NCBI GenBank assembly: GCA_905221605.1 | Contig: CAJNDS010001282.1 | Coordinates: forward strand, 1 to 24,699 | Reading direction: 5' to 3' | Source: Symbiodinium natans | Lineage: Eukaryota > Sar > Dinophyceae > Suessiales > Symbiodiniaceae | Length of the DNA stretch: 24,699 nt | Shown: one piece after another, positions 7,869 through 18,483 of the stretch | Position numbering within the stretch: position 1 is the first letter of the stretch | Layout of the letters: each line of letters starts with the position of its first letter | Translations under genes and position numbers: made by a program | The notes under the pieces: model-generated | Database searches by the model: none | Told to the model about the DNA's origin: nothing | The model's input: only the letters and a program-made list of their open reading frames with translations

Positions 7869-8000
7869 ATGATGATTTTTATCATACCCTATGATGATTT
7901 TTATCATACCCTATGATGATTTTTATCATACCCTATGATGATTTTTATCATACCCTATGATGATTTTTATCATACCCTATGATGTTTTTTATCATATCCT
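7869..8000. repeat. 22-bp hairpin minisatellite, about six copies
   Basis: Units of 22 bases (ATGATGATTTTTATCATACC plus CT) run head to tail: five identical copies (7869-7978), one variant (7979-8000), then a decayed one at 8001. Each unit holds a small palindrome, ATGAT-TTTT-ATCAT. The array ends exactly where the - strand gene at 8002 stops, so it lies in that gene's 3' flank. Confidence 0.9.
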
Positions 8001-8001
8001 A

Positions 8002-9198
8002 TTATGTTTTTTTTATTCTTTGTGTCCCACCTGCCACAAGCTGTTTGATTGCTCCCGCCACTACGCCGGCTTCGAAGGTGTCGCCTGTCATCCTTCCGGA
8101 CTCATAGATGCTCTTTGCCAGCTGCTTCTTGTACCTTTCAAGGTTGTAGGTGATATCGTCGCACACCTTCTGCATCTCCTTTGCCATCGGTGTAGCACTT
8201 GCCAACTTCATCAATTTGTCCGACACACGAGCCTTGCTTGACACCAGGTCGTTGGCGCACTTGTCGAGGGCTGTCTTGTCAATCGTCTTCAAAATCGTCA
8301 CGGTGCTGTACTCCTTGTTGGTGGTGATTTCGGTGCAATACTTGAAGACCCTACCCCACAGGTCTTTCTCCTCTGTGGTTTCCTTCACGTCGTGGTTGGA
8401 TGGCAAGTCAAAGAAGATGTCGTCGTTGCTCCTGCGCTTCTTCGCACCGCCCTTTGCAATGACTGACAGCGAGAAAGTGTCACCTGCCTTGACCTTGCGG
8501 GGCGGGTCTGACGGACAAAAGAGCTTGCCGATCGTGGTCCTTGGGTTGACTGACAGGTCAAAGACATCGCTTGTCAGTTTGAGCTTCTTGTTGCTAATGC
8601 CCATCTTCTTGGCGCCGATCTTGCGGATGTCGGGGAAGCAATCGCCGTTGGCAACCTCAATCTCAAAGGAGTTCGGGAAGTTATCAATGCCGACTGGCTT
8701 GATGATTATCTGGAAGGTGGTTTCACGAACCGCCTTCTTCTTGTCGCTTGCAACCTTCTTCTCTTCGTCCTTCTTCTTCTTGGTAATTTCCTTCTCACGG
8801 GTGGAAACTTCCTTCTTGACTGTTGCCTTCTCCTTCTTGATAGCGTTCTCCTGAACCTTCAACTCACTCAACCTCTGCTCGATTGACTTCAGCATCTCGT
8901 CCAACTCGGCGTCCGTGAAGGTGGTCATCTTTGTCTGGGACGTGGTTTGGGAAGATGACGTAGTTTGCGTCACATTCCCTCCCTCGTCGTTCTTATCGTT
9001 GCCCTTGTCAAAGAAGTCCTTGTCGTTAGTATCGTCCCGGCTCTTCTGGCTCTCGGTCTCGTCGGTGTCACTTTCAGGTTCTGAGTTTCCCGTTTCCTCG
9101 GAACCGCTGCTGGAAACATCTTCGGTGGGTGGAAAAGTCACACCCTCAAAGATGTCTGTAGGGTTAGCATACCCACTGCTGGATGCTGGCTCGGACAT
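8002..9198 (-). CDS. Acidic/coiled-coil protein with possible ubiquitin-like domain
   Basis: An intronless frame; the first ATG is at 9196-9198 (398 codons). An earlier in-frame GTG at 9240 is not needed. Residues 1-90 are Ser/Thr/Asp/Glu-rich and probably disordered. Residues about 94-158 are Lys/Glu-rich with heptad character, a coiled coil. Residues about 160-251 look like a beta-grasp fold: TTFQIIIKPVG (F162), then FEIEVANGDCF, a helix DIRKIGAKKMGI, KLKLTS, and SLSVIAKGG ending in Gly-Gly at 250-251. The tail is helical and ends GGTQRIKKT. A TATA box lies upstream. The ubiquitin-like call rests on pattern only, with no family recognised. GC is well above the viral block and there are no introns, so a mobile or viral origin is possible. 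Sequence continues past the Gly-Gly, so if it were a modifier it would need processing. Confidence 0.7.
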   Translation of the reverse strand: MSEPASSSGYANPTDIFEGVTFPPTEDVSSSGSEETGNSEPESDTDETESQKSRDDTNDKDFFDKGNDKNDEGGNVTQTTSSSQTTSQTKMTTFTDAELDEMLKSIEQRLSELKVQENAIKKEKATVKKEVSTREKEITKKKKDEEKKVASDKKKAVRETTFQIIIKPVGIDNFPNSFEIEVANGDCFPDIRKIGAKKMGISNKKLKLTSDVFDLSVNPRTTIGKLFCPSDPPRKVKAGDTFSLSVIAKGGAKKRRSNDDIFFDLPSNHDVKETTEEKDLWGRVFKYCTEITTNKEYSTVTILKTIDKTALDKCANDLVSSKARVSDKLMKLASATPMAKEMQKVCDDITYNLERYKKQLAKSIYESGRMTGDTFEAGVVAGAIKQLVAGGTQRIKKT

Positions 9199-9250
9199 TG
9201 TCGGTGTGACAAAAGGAAGCTTCACGAATTGCTCGGGCACTGGAAACTGC

Positions 9251-9258
9251 TATATAAA
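9251..9258 (-). promoter_or_regulatory. TATA box of the 398-codon gene
   Basis: The - strand reads GGTTTATATAGC here, about 52 bases upstream of the ATG at 9198, leaving room for a start site and a short leader. It is the only clear TATA box in the 186-base gap between the two genes. Confidence 0.45.
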
Positions 9259-9384
9259 CCAAGCAAGGTGCTTTCAAAGTGTCTTTCACAAGTTCAGAAG
9301 CAAGAAATATAGCGTGAGATCGGCAATTCACAAAGGCAACCGCTCACGCAGGACATTTTCAAGCCTCGCTGGAAAGACCCTTTG

Positions 9385-9753
9385 CTAGTTCCAAAAGTTA
9401 GCATACAGGTATCCATACACTGCTTGATTAAACTCCTCTTTTGAAGTTGGTCTGTCAGCACTTCGGACAAGCTCGATGGCATAGCGCTTCCAATCTTCTG
9501 CTTCTTTCTCCATGTCATAGTCTTCAAGAATCAAGCCGTCGTCTCTGTCTTCGGGAAGGTTGCCGAGGAAGGATGTTTCAATGTCTTTGGCTATCACGTT
9601 TGCTAGGTCGTCTTCACTGCAAAGGAACCCCGACGCAAAGACCTTGTCAAGAACATCGCTCTGATTTCGTAGAACTGCCACTGACTGCTGGTCTTTGATG
9701 AAGCTGTCGTAGAGCTGAACATATACATCGCCATAGTCTACTGGGTCTTCCAT
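9385..9753 (-). CDS. Small acidic protein, unknown
   Basis: The ATG at 9751-9753 begins MEDPVDYGDVYVQLYDSF, giving 122 codons. The open frame extends a little further upstream without another ATG. The protein is rich in Asp/Glu (PEDRDDGLILEDYDMEKEAEDW) and Tyr/Phe, has one Cys and no membrane segment, and ends YLYANFWN. I do not recognise the family. It shares strand, GC level and intronless form with the gene at 8002-9198, 186 bases away, so the two may belong to one unit. A TATA-like TTATAATAGG lies far upstream on the - strand at about 9920-9935, and a 13-codon upstream frame lies between. Confidence 0.6.
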   Translation of the reverse strand: MEDPVDYGDVYVQLYDSFIKDQQSVAVLRNQSDVLDKVFASGFLCSEDDLANVIAKDIETSFLGNLPEDRDDGLILEDYDMEKEAEDWKRYAIELVRSADRPTSKEEFNQAVYGYLYANFWN

Positions 9754-10539
9754 CTTGAGTGATAAAACCGCTACGGCAAGAAAGTGGTCAATGTCGCACA
9801 ATCATCGCAACTGCTGACTTTCAAGAACAGAAGCTCGGTCTAACAAAAGAAAAAACCCTTCAAACGAGCAAGGCGTGCCATCTTGAAGAAGTCGTCGCCG
9901 ATGTTGTTGATTTACTCGGTTCCTATTATAATGGATAAAAGACTTCAAGCAATGGGAGCTTTGGTAAGAATATTGTTAGGGAGCTTTGGAAAAGTAGGAT
10001 GGAAATTAGGGGAAATGAATGAAGGGCGGTGGTAGGAATATTGGAAAGAATGTTAGGGAGTGGAGTTGAAAAATGAATGAGGTGGAATGAATTGGTGAAA
10101 AAATGCTGAAAACCGTGGGTAAAAGGGCAATATTGGTCAATAACCCCTAGAAGCCCCTTCTGAAAAGCGAATAAGGTGGAAGGGGGGAAGAAAATGAAGA
10201 AGGTATGTTAGGAATTGAAATAACAGCGGAGGGGGGCAACGAATGATGAGTAAGTCCTGAGAATCCCCCTTTTAGTAATTTTTTGGGGGGTGGCGAGGTA
10301 GCGGGGTGGGGGGGTGGGGGGTTGGGGGGTTGGGGGGGGGTTGGGGGGGGTGGGGCAAGCGGAGCAAGAGAGGATTGGAGCCCTTTAAATCATCTGATCA
10401 GGGGACCATGATGGGGCCATGAGCCACTAGGGGCCAACGAAGCGGGCATGCTTTAATGGGGCCAGTCCATGGGGGGGGTGGGGTAGGGGAGCATTGGGTC
10501 TTCACTGACGCCGCCCCCGGCTGGGGTCGGCGGATAGAC
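9754..10539. repeat. Gene-free; A/G-rich then G-rich simple sequence
   Basis: After the leader of the small acidic gene, 9940-10260 is purine-rich with loosely repeated words (TTAGGGAG, GAATATTGG, AATGAATGA). From about 10276 to 10356 the top strand is almost only G with scattered T (GGGGTGGGGG, GGGGTTGGGG), able to form G-quadruplex-like structure. No coding frame is convincing. Confidence 0.6.
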
Positions 10540-12389
10540 CTTCAGAAACAGTGAACTACCAGGGAATTTCAAGCAAGCCGTCCGTGTTCAAGGGTTGTAA
10601 CAACATGGGTATCCAAGAAGAAGCTGCGAACCAAAACGCTGCAGTCCACTACTGGGCAGTGTTTGCAATGATCCTCTAGACTACTCCTGACTTCAGTCCC
10701 TCTTTGGCAATTTTTGCCTGTTTTGGGGCTTGTGCTCGTTTATTGGGCAAATATTGGCAACTCACTATGCAGGCCTGATGGCTTAGAGGACGCAAACGGC
10801 GCGTGGAATTTGCGTGGGCATGCGCAGATGCTGCGCGCCATAGGGAAACAGCTGCACGCAGTGGAAAGCCTTCTCGCCTTCTCAACGGGCATCCACATCC
10901 ATTTCCCCAGTCTCCACATCTTTCTGCTATCTTCCACTGATAGAGGCGTGGGTACATGTATGGACCAGGTCAACTCTGTCTGGGTTAGGGCTGCCAGGAC
11001 ACAGGAGGCATACGAATCCTACCCTGAATATACTGAGCATGTACTACATATAGGTTGGGATGTTCCCCCGTACACTAACAGTCCTTAATGGTACCCCCCC
11101 CCCTACGATCATCCCTAATTATTAAAGACTGTTTGTATAAGGGGGAACATCCCAAGCTTTGGGCAAGTTCCGCATCTGTGTGAGGCGCAAAAAACATCTG
11201 AAGCCAGCGCGGTGTGCGCAGATGCATTGACTTCTCGGGGCACGTGGGCCGTAGTTGCAAGAGAGACCTGGTGGCCATGAGCATTCGAACGCGTTTTGTC
11301 ATGCTGCATTAACAGACAAAAAACCGCCCGTCTCGTATGAATACAGTACTGAGTACTGGTGGAGTGCTAGCCCTCGGTGTTAAAATGATGACTGGGAGCT
11401 TCGTTCATGGAGGAAGCGGTTGCATCCCCAAGCTAAACGCTGAAAGCACTTGTGCGTTTGAGTGACCTTGCCCGGGGCCCGTCATTCTCTGGCCGAGGCA
11501 TCTTTAAAGTCTGGCCCCCTCGCCCGAGACCGGCAATCTCACAGCCTGCGCTTCGCGCCCGTCCGCACACGCCTCTCGGCAAACTCAGTTCCAGGTTCAG
11601 TTGCTTGTTGTTGCTGTTGGGGGGGGGGGGGTGGGCGATAATAAACTGTTTCACAGTTGCGTTGGCACATGTTGGCATGTCGCAGGCAGCACAGGTGAGG
11701 AGCGTGACCGCAATTGTAAGGCTTCTTGCGCATCGTCTTTCACGACTCACATGTGTCGTCCGGTGACCAAGTGGCAATTATCTCTGTCCACCTCGAATGA
11801 GGCTCTGACAGGCCCAGGCCAGACTCAGCCCTGTTCAGGCAACATGCGCTTGATGCCGCCACTGGATGTGTATGGAAAGCGGCTGCCTCCTATAGAGGCC
11901 CGTGACTCGCCCAGACCGCCTGAGCCCTTCCACAACATTTAGCTCTCAGAGTGCAGTTGCACACCCCGTGCTTCAACCATGCTTCGACCATGTGAAATTG
12001 AGTGGTGTGACATGCCATGCTACCATGTTTGTGCGCTGGTGTGACCTAGCGTACAGTCGAGCCTCACGAGCTTCAGAATCCGCAGAATAAGGCAGGCTGT
12101 CGAAATCGATCATGTTCACTGAGCATTTCATTGGCGACATGGAGCGCTGGACCCGAAAGCTGGCACGTAAGTATCGAATACCGATCGCTTACACGGAGAC
12201 GGCTGCGTGGCGGCAGAGTCGGTGTGAACAGTGACCAGACCAATGGATTGACCGTTGATACATTGCATGAAGTGTAAAGTGCTAGTTCTGCCTGTTATGC
12301 GACTGAAGTGAAGACCATTCAGTATAAGTTATATCATTCAGAGGAGAGACTAGATAAGTTGGACGGAGCAAAAAGTAGTCCGAGTAGTC
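10540..12389. other. Host-like DNA with no recognisable gene
   Basis: GC-rich sequence with several frames of 60-124 codons on both strands, none with a recognisable motif or matching splice context. A 13-base G run lies at 11619-11631 and a foldback element at 11055-11155. Undetected short exons are possible. Confidence 0.4.
11055..11155. mobile_element. 101-bp foldback (MITE-like) element
   Basis: TTGGGATGTTCCCCC (11055-11069) and GGGGGAACATCCCAA (11141-11155) are a perfect 15-bp inverted pair at the ends. Inside, AACAGTCCTTAATGG (11077-11091) pairs with its near-complement ending at 11133 (3 mismatches). The terminal inverted repeat is therefore about 36 bp, with about 28 bases of loop containing a C-run. 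It is non-coding. No clear target-site duplication is seen. Confidence 0.6.
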
Positions 12390-12439
12390 CGGTCTGACAT
12401 GAACAAGCCAAGGTGTTCAAGGAGTTGCGTGGATGCACC

Positions 12440-12990
12440 CCAGGAAGTCTGCGGGGCTCTCTCCAGGGATTCGACGGGCCTTTCTGCATACATTTGCATG
12501 TCGAGATGGAAAGACAGGTTCACCCGCTTTGATGTGCAGAAGCGTGGCTTCCTCAACTATGCCGACTTTAAGTGCGTGGTTCGAGCACTGACCTACCGAC
12601 ATTTCGGCCAGAAGGACGACGTGCAGCCTGGACGATGACAGACATGGCACGTTGTGACATGGCTGCTCGTGCCAGCTCGAGTTCTCGCTTGTCACGGCAT
12701 TAAGGATGCTGCAAGAAAGTAACCTCCGAGCGCTCTGGAAAATCGTGGACAGAGATGGCCAGAGCCCGAAGTCCGAAGAATCCAATGTGTCTCAAGACGT
12801 CTCAAGCAAGTGGTTCAACAACTGCTCTTGGGTCCCATTGTAGGCAGTGGCTGCGTAGATTTCGAAGAGTTCCTGCAGTGGTTCTACAACCATTTCCAGA
12901 AAGAGAAGCCGCCTGCGCGGAGCTTGCACTGCCGCTTAGCTGGCCAATGCTCAGAACTTGGCACCCAGGTTGCTTCGAGTCTTTGAGTGC
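12440..12990 (+). CDS. EF-hand protein exons (host)
   Basis: Three exon pieces rejoin into an EF-hand pair, a calcium-binding helix-loop-helix module. Piece 1 ends at 12622 and encodes RFDVQKRGFLNYADFKCVV, a degenerate loop. A GC-AG intron (12623-12704, 82 bp) follows, then the piece at 12705-12757 (MLQESNLRALWKIVDRDG). A second GC-AG intron (12758-12843, 86 bp) leads to GSGCVDFEEFLQWFYNHFQ. Joined, the second loop reads DRDGSGCVDFEE, a canonical 12-residue calcium loop with Asp, Asp, Ser, Val and a final Glu at the expected places. The rejoining is exact at both introns, which is strong evidence for the splice sites. The first exon and the 3' end are not determined; the coding frame after the loop stops about 12983. 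Confidence 0.75.
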
Positions 12991-15102
12991 AATTGCACAG
13001 AGGCGACGGAATGGTGGATTCTGTGACAGAGCACTTTTATGCTTCGATGGGAGTTAATCGACTCCGTTGCTACGTGACCTCCCAGGACCCGGGCAGATGC
13101 CTCAGCTTGTATGGCTAACATCCTGCTTTTGGACACCCGAATAGCACGACGCAGGATCGCTTAGAATTGTGGGAAGCCTTTGAGAATTGTAGCCTGTTGC
13201 TTTGTTCCACCACTCGTCCTGCCAGCACGACATGGCACGACCTGAGCTTTGACATCTGCTCGACAGCCACCTGCCGAACTAAGAACTCGGAGCCGACAGT
13301 GCGTCGCAAGGGTGGAAGGACCGCCGTGCTCTCTTGGGGGGAACTCGAGTTGGCATAAGCCATGCGAAGCGCTCCATGATGTTGACCATGTCAGGATCAG
13401 TAAGATGTAAAGAATTACTTTGCTCAGCTGCTTGCCATTCTGGGTGGGGGATGTGTTGGGGTAACTTGAGTCATCACGGAGTCTTCCAGAATTTGAACTG
13501 GAGACAGGAAACTGCAGCGTATCAGGCCTGGAACATGCCACGCCGAAGTTTAAAGCTTACAGATTTTACAGTCCTGCGCACGGAGCAGCGCAGCCATGTC
13601 AGGGGCAGCGAACTTGAGTGGGCTGCTGTTGCCTTGGCGTCGTCGTTTGCTCGTGCGAAGGCTGGCCAGAGTGCCTCAAAGAAAGCTTGGCCTTCCGGCT
13701 GCACTGAGCAGGACATGAACAGCGATCTTTACACTATGGAGCATCTCCGGCGATGAGCACGTGCAAATCCTTCCTGCCATTCACCGCGTTTGCTGACAAA
13801 CTGGCCCAGTCATGATGCCACGAATTCTGCCCACTGAACATCAACGCCTTGAGTGAGAAATGAGTAGCGGCTGCCGATGGCGGGCTACGCTCGCCAGCTT
13901 CCACGCGCACACTCTCTCCCTCTCTCTCTGTCTCTCTCACTCTCTCTCTCTCTCTCTCACTCACTCACTCACTCTCTCTCTCTCTCGCACACACACACAC
14001 ACACGGGCGCGCACTGCGCTCGCGCATCAGTGTTTGCGTGGCTGAGGCTGCGAAAAACCTTGGCCGCTGCCTCGGGTTGCTGGGTCCGCATTATGTGCCG
14101 TCGCCATAAGCTAGGCTGCCAGAGTTGGGTCAGGAAGATTTCCCCGGCATCCTGCTGGCATGCTGTCTTGTTCGAGCGTCCGCAGCAGGATCTTATGACA
14201 TGAGCATCCGCTGCCAAGGAAAGAGCGCGCTGTGTCGCTGTGTTGTTTGAGATCTCTCGCTCTCGTCGCTCTTGCGCTGGCTCTCTTGTTTTGCTGTTGT
14301 TTCTCTCTCTCCATTACGAGTGCAACCCAAAATGCCATCCGACACTCAGATACTTGAATGAACTGCATAATTAGCACACAAAGCCGGAAGTGTCAAGAAA
14401 ACCATCTCGTCGAAGTCAATCCTGAATGGCAGCGATTTTCTTTGCCACCAAGGACATTGATTGATATGTTCGAGTTCGGTTGTGAGCGATCTACCTGCAT
14501 AGCCATATCCCTTAAAGCCCTGCAGACGCGGGTGAGATAACGCACTTGGGCGCAAGGCCCCGCCGCTAAGTGGCAAGTGGCAAGAACATCTTGCTTATAG
14601 TCGAAAGCCTAAGGCTTCAACCTTAGTGGATGCGAGCAGAAAAGCTGACTCGTGCACATTTGCGCGCTGCTCAGCACGGCTCCCGTGCACAGGCTTTTCC
14701 GGAACTGGCCCTTTGGCCCAACAGCCAAAAGCTGAGCAAGAGTAGGCCACTACACTAGCTGCAGAAGGCTGCAGGGGTCTCAAGCAGAGTGTGAAGTCTA
14801 GTGGGTTATGATAATCTGTAAGTAGAAACTGTAGATCATCGCTTGCTTTCTCCAGCCACGTGTATGGTTGTTGAATGTGACCGGGCCTCGCTATTCGAGA
14901 TTCTCTCGGTAATCTTTCCCCAGCTTTTGTTGCAGCCTGCAAGGTTTCGTGTCAAGCCGAAAAGCCATGACCGTCGCTGGCTCCATACCACGTTCCGATG
15001 TACTGGTGCCCCCGCATACTGTAGTCTGTTAGAGGGCATGCGATGCACGAAGGAATGTCTTTCGAGTCTACGCAACGCATTTTCTTGAAGTTCGCTCATT
15101 CA
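12991..15102. other. Intronic or intergenic host DNA
   Basis: Holds the TC/CA microsatellite at 13910-14004 and no exon I can defend. Frames around 13167-13358 and 14358-14540 are open but show no domain. It may be introns of one long gene joining the EF-hand exons to the CBS exons, or an intergenic gap. Confidence 0.35.
13910..14004. repeat. TC-rich then CA microsatellite
   Basis: CT/TC dinucleotides with a few TCAC units run from 13910 to 13986, followed by (CA)n at 13987-14004. Open frames across it are artefacts of the repeat. Confidence 0.9.
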
Positions 15103-17513
15103 GGTGGGCAGCATTTCGGCCAGCCGACCAACGGCTGTGTGCTCACCAGATGATACATTGGTTGCTGCTAGTGACTTATTGCAGTCGACTGGACGTACTG
15201 CAGCTGTCATAGCAGATGATGAACAGACAGTCCTCGGCGTGCTGACAGAGAATGACATGCTGTTCCGCGGCTACAGCAAAGAGAAAGAATTTCGCCATGT
15301 AGCTAAAGCCCAGCTAGATTCCGAAAAGTGTTCGAAAGCAGCTAAATTTTGCCAAACGGTTGACTTAAAGAATGCGAGAAGGTTGGCGTTCGTGGAAGGG
15401 ACAGTGTCCAGCTGTACCGTCGGCCAGTGGCTTCATGGCGGTGAGGACTTTGCATGAAGGGCTCCGCATAACTTGCCAGTCACGTTGTCAGTCTCAAGTT
15501 GGTGATCATGTACTTCGTCATGTTAAGAGTCATATTGGCGACAGTTATGAAATTATTTGCTTCGCCATCCCCAGCCTGGAGTGGACACCGCGGGATTCTG
15601 ATTCTCTAAGCTTGGGCGCTCTAACACCCGCACGGAGTGTGGGAACAAGCAGCATAGCAGCATTTGCTTTCACTGGGCAGGCGCGGCTGCCTAATTTCCT
15701 TGTTCCGCCACTTTCTCTTCAGCCAGACATGCCGCTAGTGGAAGCTGCCGCGCGCATGGCGGTCATGACGAACGGCACCATGGCAAAACAAGCTCTTTGC
15801 AAGCCGACTTGCCATCAAGACGAGTCTGCCTCAAGGCGACTTTGCTTGCCACCATCTCCTGGTCGATCCTGGGGACGCTTCTCGAAACGTGGCCTTACTG
15901 TCTGCCCTGGACATTGCCCGCGGCCTCCTTGTGGCGGCTTCTGCGCATGCTAGCGACGAGGCACCAACTTTCCATGCCGACACGTTAGTAGCTGTCTCAG
16001 GAAGCGTGAGATGTGTGTGTGTGTGTGTGTGTGATTCTGTGTGTGTGAACTTGTTGAACTGCCATCTGCCGGCTGATCCAATGCAAAATCTGCACGTACC
16101 TATCATGCTGTTTTTGGCACTTGTCGCGAGAGCCATTAGGCATTTCACTTCATTGTATATCCCGTGTTATTTCAGGGTCCGCAGAGCCGTTTTCTTGCTA
16201 GGCGATGGAGGTAGCCAAGTTGGCAGTCACTTGCGCGATGAAGCCCCGGGCACAGGTCCCCACGTGCCCCTTGGCATGAATGTAGGTGAAACAAAGCTGG
16301 TTGCTGTAAGCGAGGTAGGGGTCTAGTTTGGTTCCTAGAACTTATTGTTCGAAGATCCGGGAGGTTCCTTTCTTAACCTTCTTCATCTGACCTAGACGCC
16401 CTTAATCATGGAGAGACACGTCTTGCCAGAATCACTTTGCAATCGCTTTGCTTCTGTGCGTTGGGCCAAATGGCACAACCACTCACCGCACTCAACTACG
16501 AGCATCAGGTAGTTCCGTATTTTGGTGCCAGCATGGTGGAATGCCGGGGTAGCCATACCACATCCATCAAACAGCAGCATTTATAAATGCATTGGGGGTG
16601 CACTCATGGAGACTCATCTCGCCTCATTGTGCCCAATGCCCTACGTGCATCACACCTGTTTCTGGAAGGTACCCTGGCAGAGAGCCTTGGTGACGCGTTG
16701 GACCTCCTGCACAGCTCAAACCAGAACTGCGTTTTAGCGATCCCTACATCAACGGAAGACGAGCTAGAGAAGCTGGAAGAGCCAGAAGGCACGAGTCGTT
16801 GTTTCTATTCTTAATCTGAGGCAGATGAGGTAGGCAGAGCATGATTTTGCCACCTGTTAATTTGCTCGTGAGGCCAGGGTGCGGAGCACGCAATCGTGGG
16901 AGGTGCCATTACACCAGGTGATGCTTTGCGTGCTATGTCCGAGCGAGTGAACTGCAGAAGCTTGAGTTTGGGGAAGTGGTTGCACAAGCATCTTGCGCAA
17001 AACGTGAGCATTCCTTTTTTTCTGTCTCAGGGTGTGTTCTCACCATGGCGGAAACAGGATATACTGCAGTTCTTCAGCGAAGCATCTCGTGTGGTGACAG
17101 CCAACCGAAGAAACTAGACAAGGTCAGGCATCAGCCCCGAGCATCGGTTCGTTTCCTCGGAGAGTTCGTTGGCTGATGCTGCTGCGAGAAACTGAGCATC
17201 ACGCTTTGCTTGGGTTGTGAGCTCGGTGACTACAATGCACCACACGATTTATACTTTGAGCCATGCGACTCTCAGGCGATCATGTGTAAGGCGGGCATTC
17301 ACCACCTGCTCGTGGAGGAGCCAGCCAGGTCTAAGATTGTTTCTTTCTCTGGCATTCATTAGAATGGGTAACTGCACCCAAATTGAACTTGCCTTACCAG
17401 CACACACTGTGGCTGATGCAGATGGGCAGCTTGCGCTTAGGTTGGCGTTATCTCAGCCCTGGACATTGTTCGTGCACTCGCAGCGACCGGCATGGCCAGC
17501 TGTTAATGGGTAG
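15103..17513 (+). CDS. CBS-domain protein exons (host), about four CBS-like modules
   Basis: CBS domains bind adenosyl nucleotides and regulate partner activity. The exon opening at 15103/15104, after an AG, encodes AVCSPDDTLVAASDLL...VLGVLTENDMLF, the strand-helix-strand pattern of a CBS module. It joins at 15451 across a GC-AG intron (to 15680) to RLPNFLVPPLSLQPDMPLVEAAARMAV. A second GC-AG intron (15775-15835) joins this to GDFACHHLLVDPGD...ALLSALDIARGLL, which completes CBS 2. A GT-AG intron (16006-16201, holding a TG repeat) leads to CAMKPRAQVPTCPL, the start of CBS 3. Later pieces are LIVPNALRASHLFLEGTLAESLGDAL (about 16619), VGGAITPGDALRAMSE (about 16894) and AIMCKAGIHHLLVEEP (about 17276). 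Exon borders after 16260 are not settled. It may continue into the RCC1 exons or be a separate gene. Confidence 0.7.
16012..16042. repeat. TG microsatellite inside an intron
   Basis: (TG)n from about 16012 to 16033 and again to 16047 after ATTCTG. It lies just inside the 5' end of the GT-AG intron 16006-16201. Confidence 0.85.
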
Positions 17514-17617
17514 TTGACTAAATCAAGGTCCCTTTTGGCATTTGGGGTCCCCTATTTAGTATGGCCCCCTGAACAGGGACACCCAAGAGGGACTCATTTC
17601 AGCTGACTACCCTAATT
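17503..17617. mobile_element. About 100-115-bp foldback (MITE-like) element
   Basis: TAGTTGACTAAATCAAGG then TCCCTTTTGG on the left (from 17511) pairs with TAGTCAGCTGAAATGAG then TCCCTCTTGG read on the - strand from 17609. The imperfect pairing spans about 28 bases and continues outward (TTAATGGG / TTAGGG). It is non-coding. It starts where the preceding open frame stops (17513). It resembles the element at 11055 in size and form, not in sequence. Confidence 0.5.
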
Positions 17618-18483
17618 AGGTTTATCAACAGCGCGAGTTTCAAGAGCTTGCCTTACATGCCAAGCGCATGCGACAGCGATCAGAGCTCCGTTTGTTTCTC
17701 CGAGTTCTGAGTTTCACTGATGCCCCGTGGCTGCTGGAAGGGTTCACAGGGCATGCCCTTCGGCGTAGAAATACGGGAACTCCGAACTCGTAGCGTACCA
17801 GCTCGGCACGTATTTCAAAGTTGTGTCTCTGCCCGTGACCGACCTCATCAGCAGCTTATACAGGGATGCCCTCCGTAGATTCGTCGTAGATCGTAGGGGC
17901 GCATGGCCGGCTGGCCAGCCGGCTCTTTGCTAACCTTTGAAGTAGCCCGACCATACAGGAATGCGAGGCTTGTACAGAGCATTCCGGAACAGGCCTCCCG
18001 ACAGGTTCTGGTGCGAATGCTCATGCGCGCTTGCTTGTTTACCAGACAAACAAACACAGATCTTGGTTCTCAACCGGAGATCGGCCCGGAATTGCAGCAA
18101 CTCAGTCAGAAAAGTGTGACCTTTTTCCACCGCCCTCGTGCTCGCATTGTTGGCCCAAGCGGTTTCTCTGATCAGATCTTAGGGCAGGGCGGCTTTTGCA
18201 AAATGACTGGGCAGAGCGGTGTCCTGAACGCAAGCGGTCCATCAAGCACGGACACACGCAGAGACACACAGAGACAGAGAGCGAGAGAGAGAGAGAGAGA
18301 GAGAGCCAGCTGCTGCACATTGCTAAGGAGGCAACGCTGCCAACAACCCAGAGAACAACTTTTGGTTGTGGGGCATTTGGGGCAAGCGCGTGCCTGTCTC
18401 TCATACGTGAGCACAGCTGTCATTTTTTGTTTCGTTTATTGAGGGTCTAATCAGCATCAGCGGGTGCTTGCTCGGGGTGCGGG
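17618..18483. other. Gene-free host DNA, with GA microsatellite
   Basis: No exon can be defended. The GA repeat lies at 18259-18305. The open frames at 17903-18442 and on the other strand run through the repeat and show no domain. Confidence 0.4.
18259..18305. repeat. GA-rich microsatellite
   Basis: ACAGAGACACACAGAGACAG then (GA)n with single interruptions to 18305. Confidence 0.9.

Noticed and set aside
8150-8854. A 234-codon frame (+)
   Set aside because: Antisense to the coiled-coil/ubiquitin-like gene; Leu/Ser/Phe richness mirrors its Lys/Glu codons.
10500-10550. GC-rich foldable stretch as a possible tRNA or structured RNA
   Set aside because: A stem is possible, but there are no tRNA arms or other recognisable RNA signature.
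13860-14203. Ser/Leu and Thr/His repeat frames
   Set aside because: They are translations of the TC/CA microsatellite.
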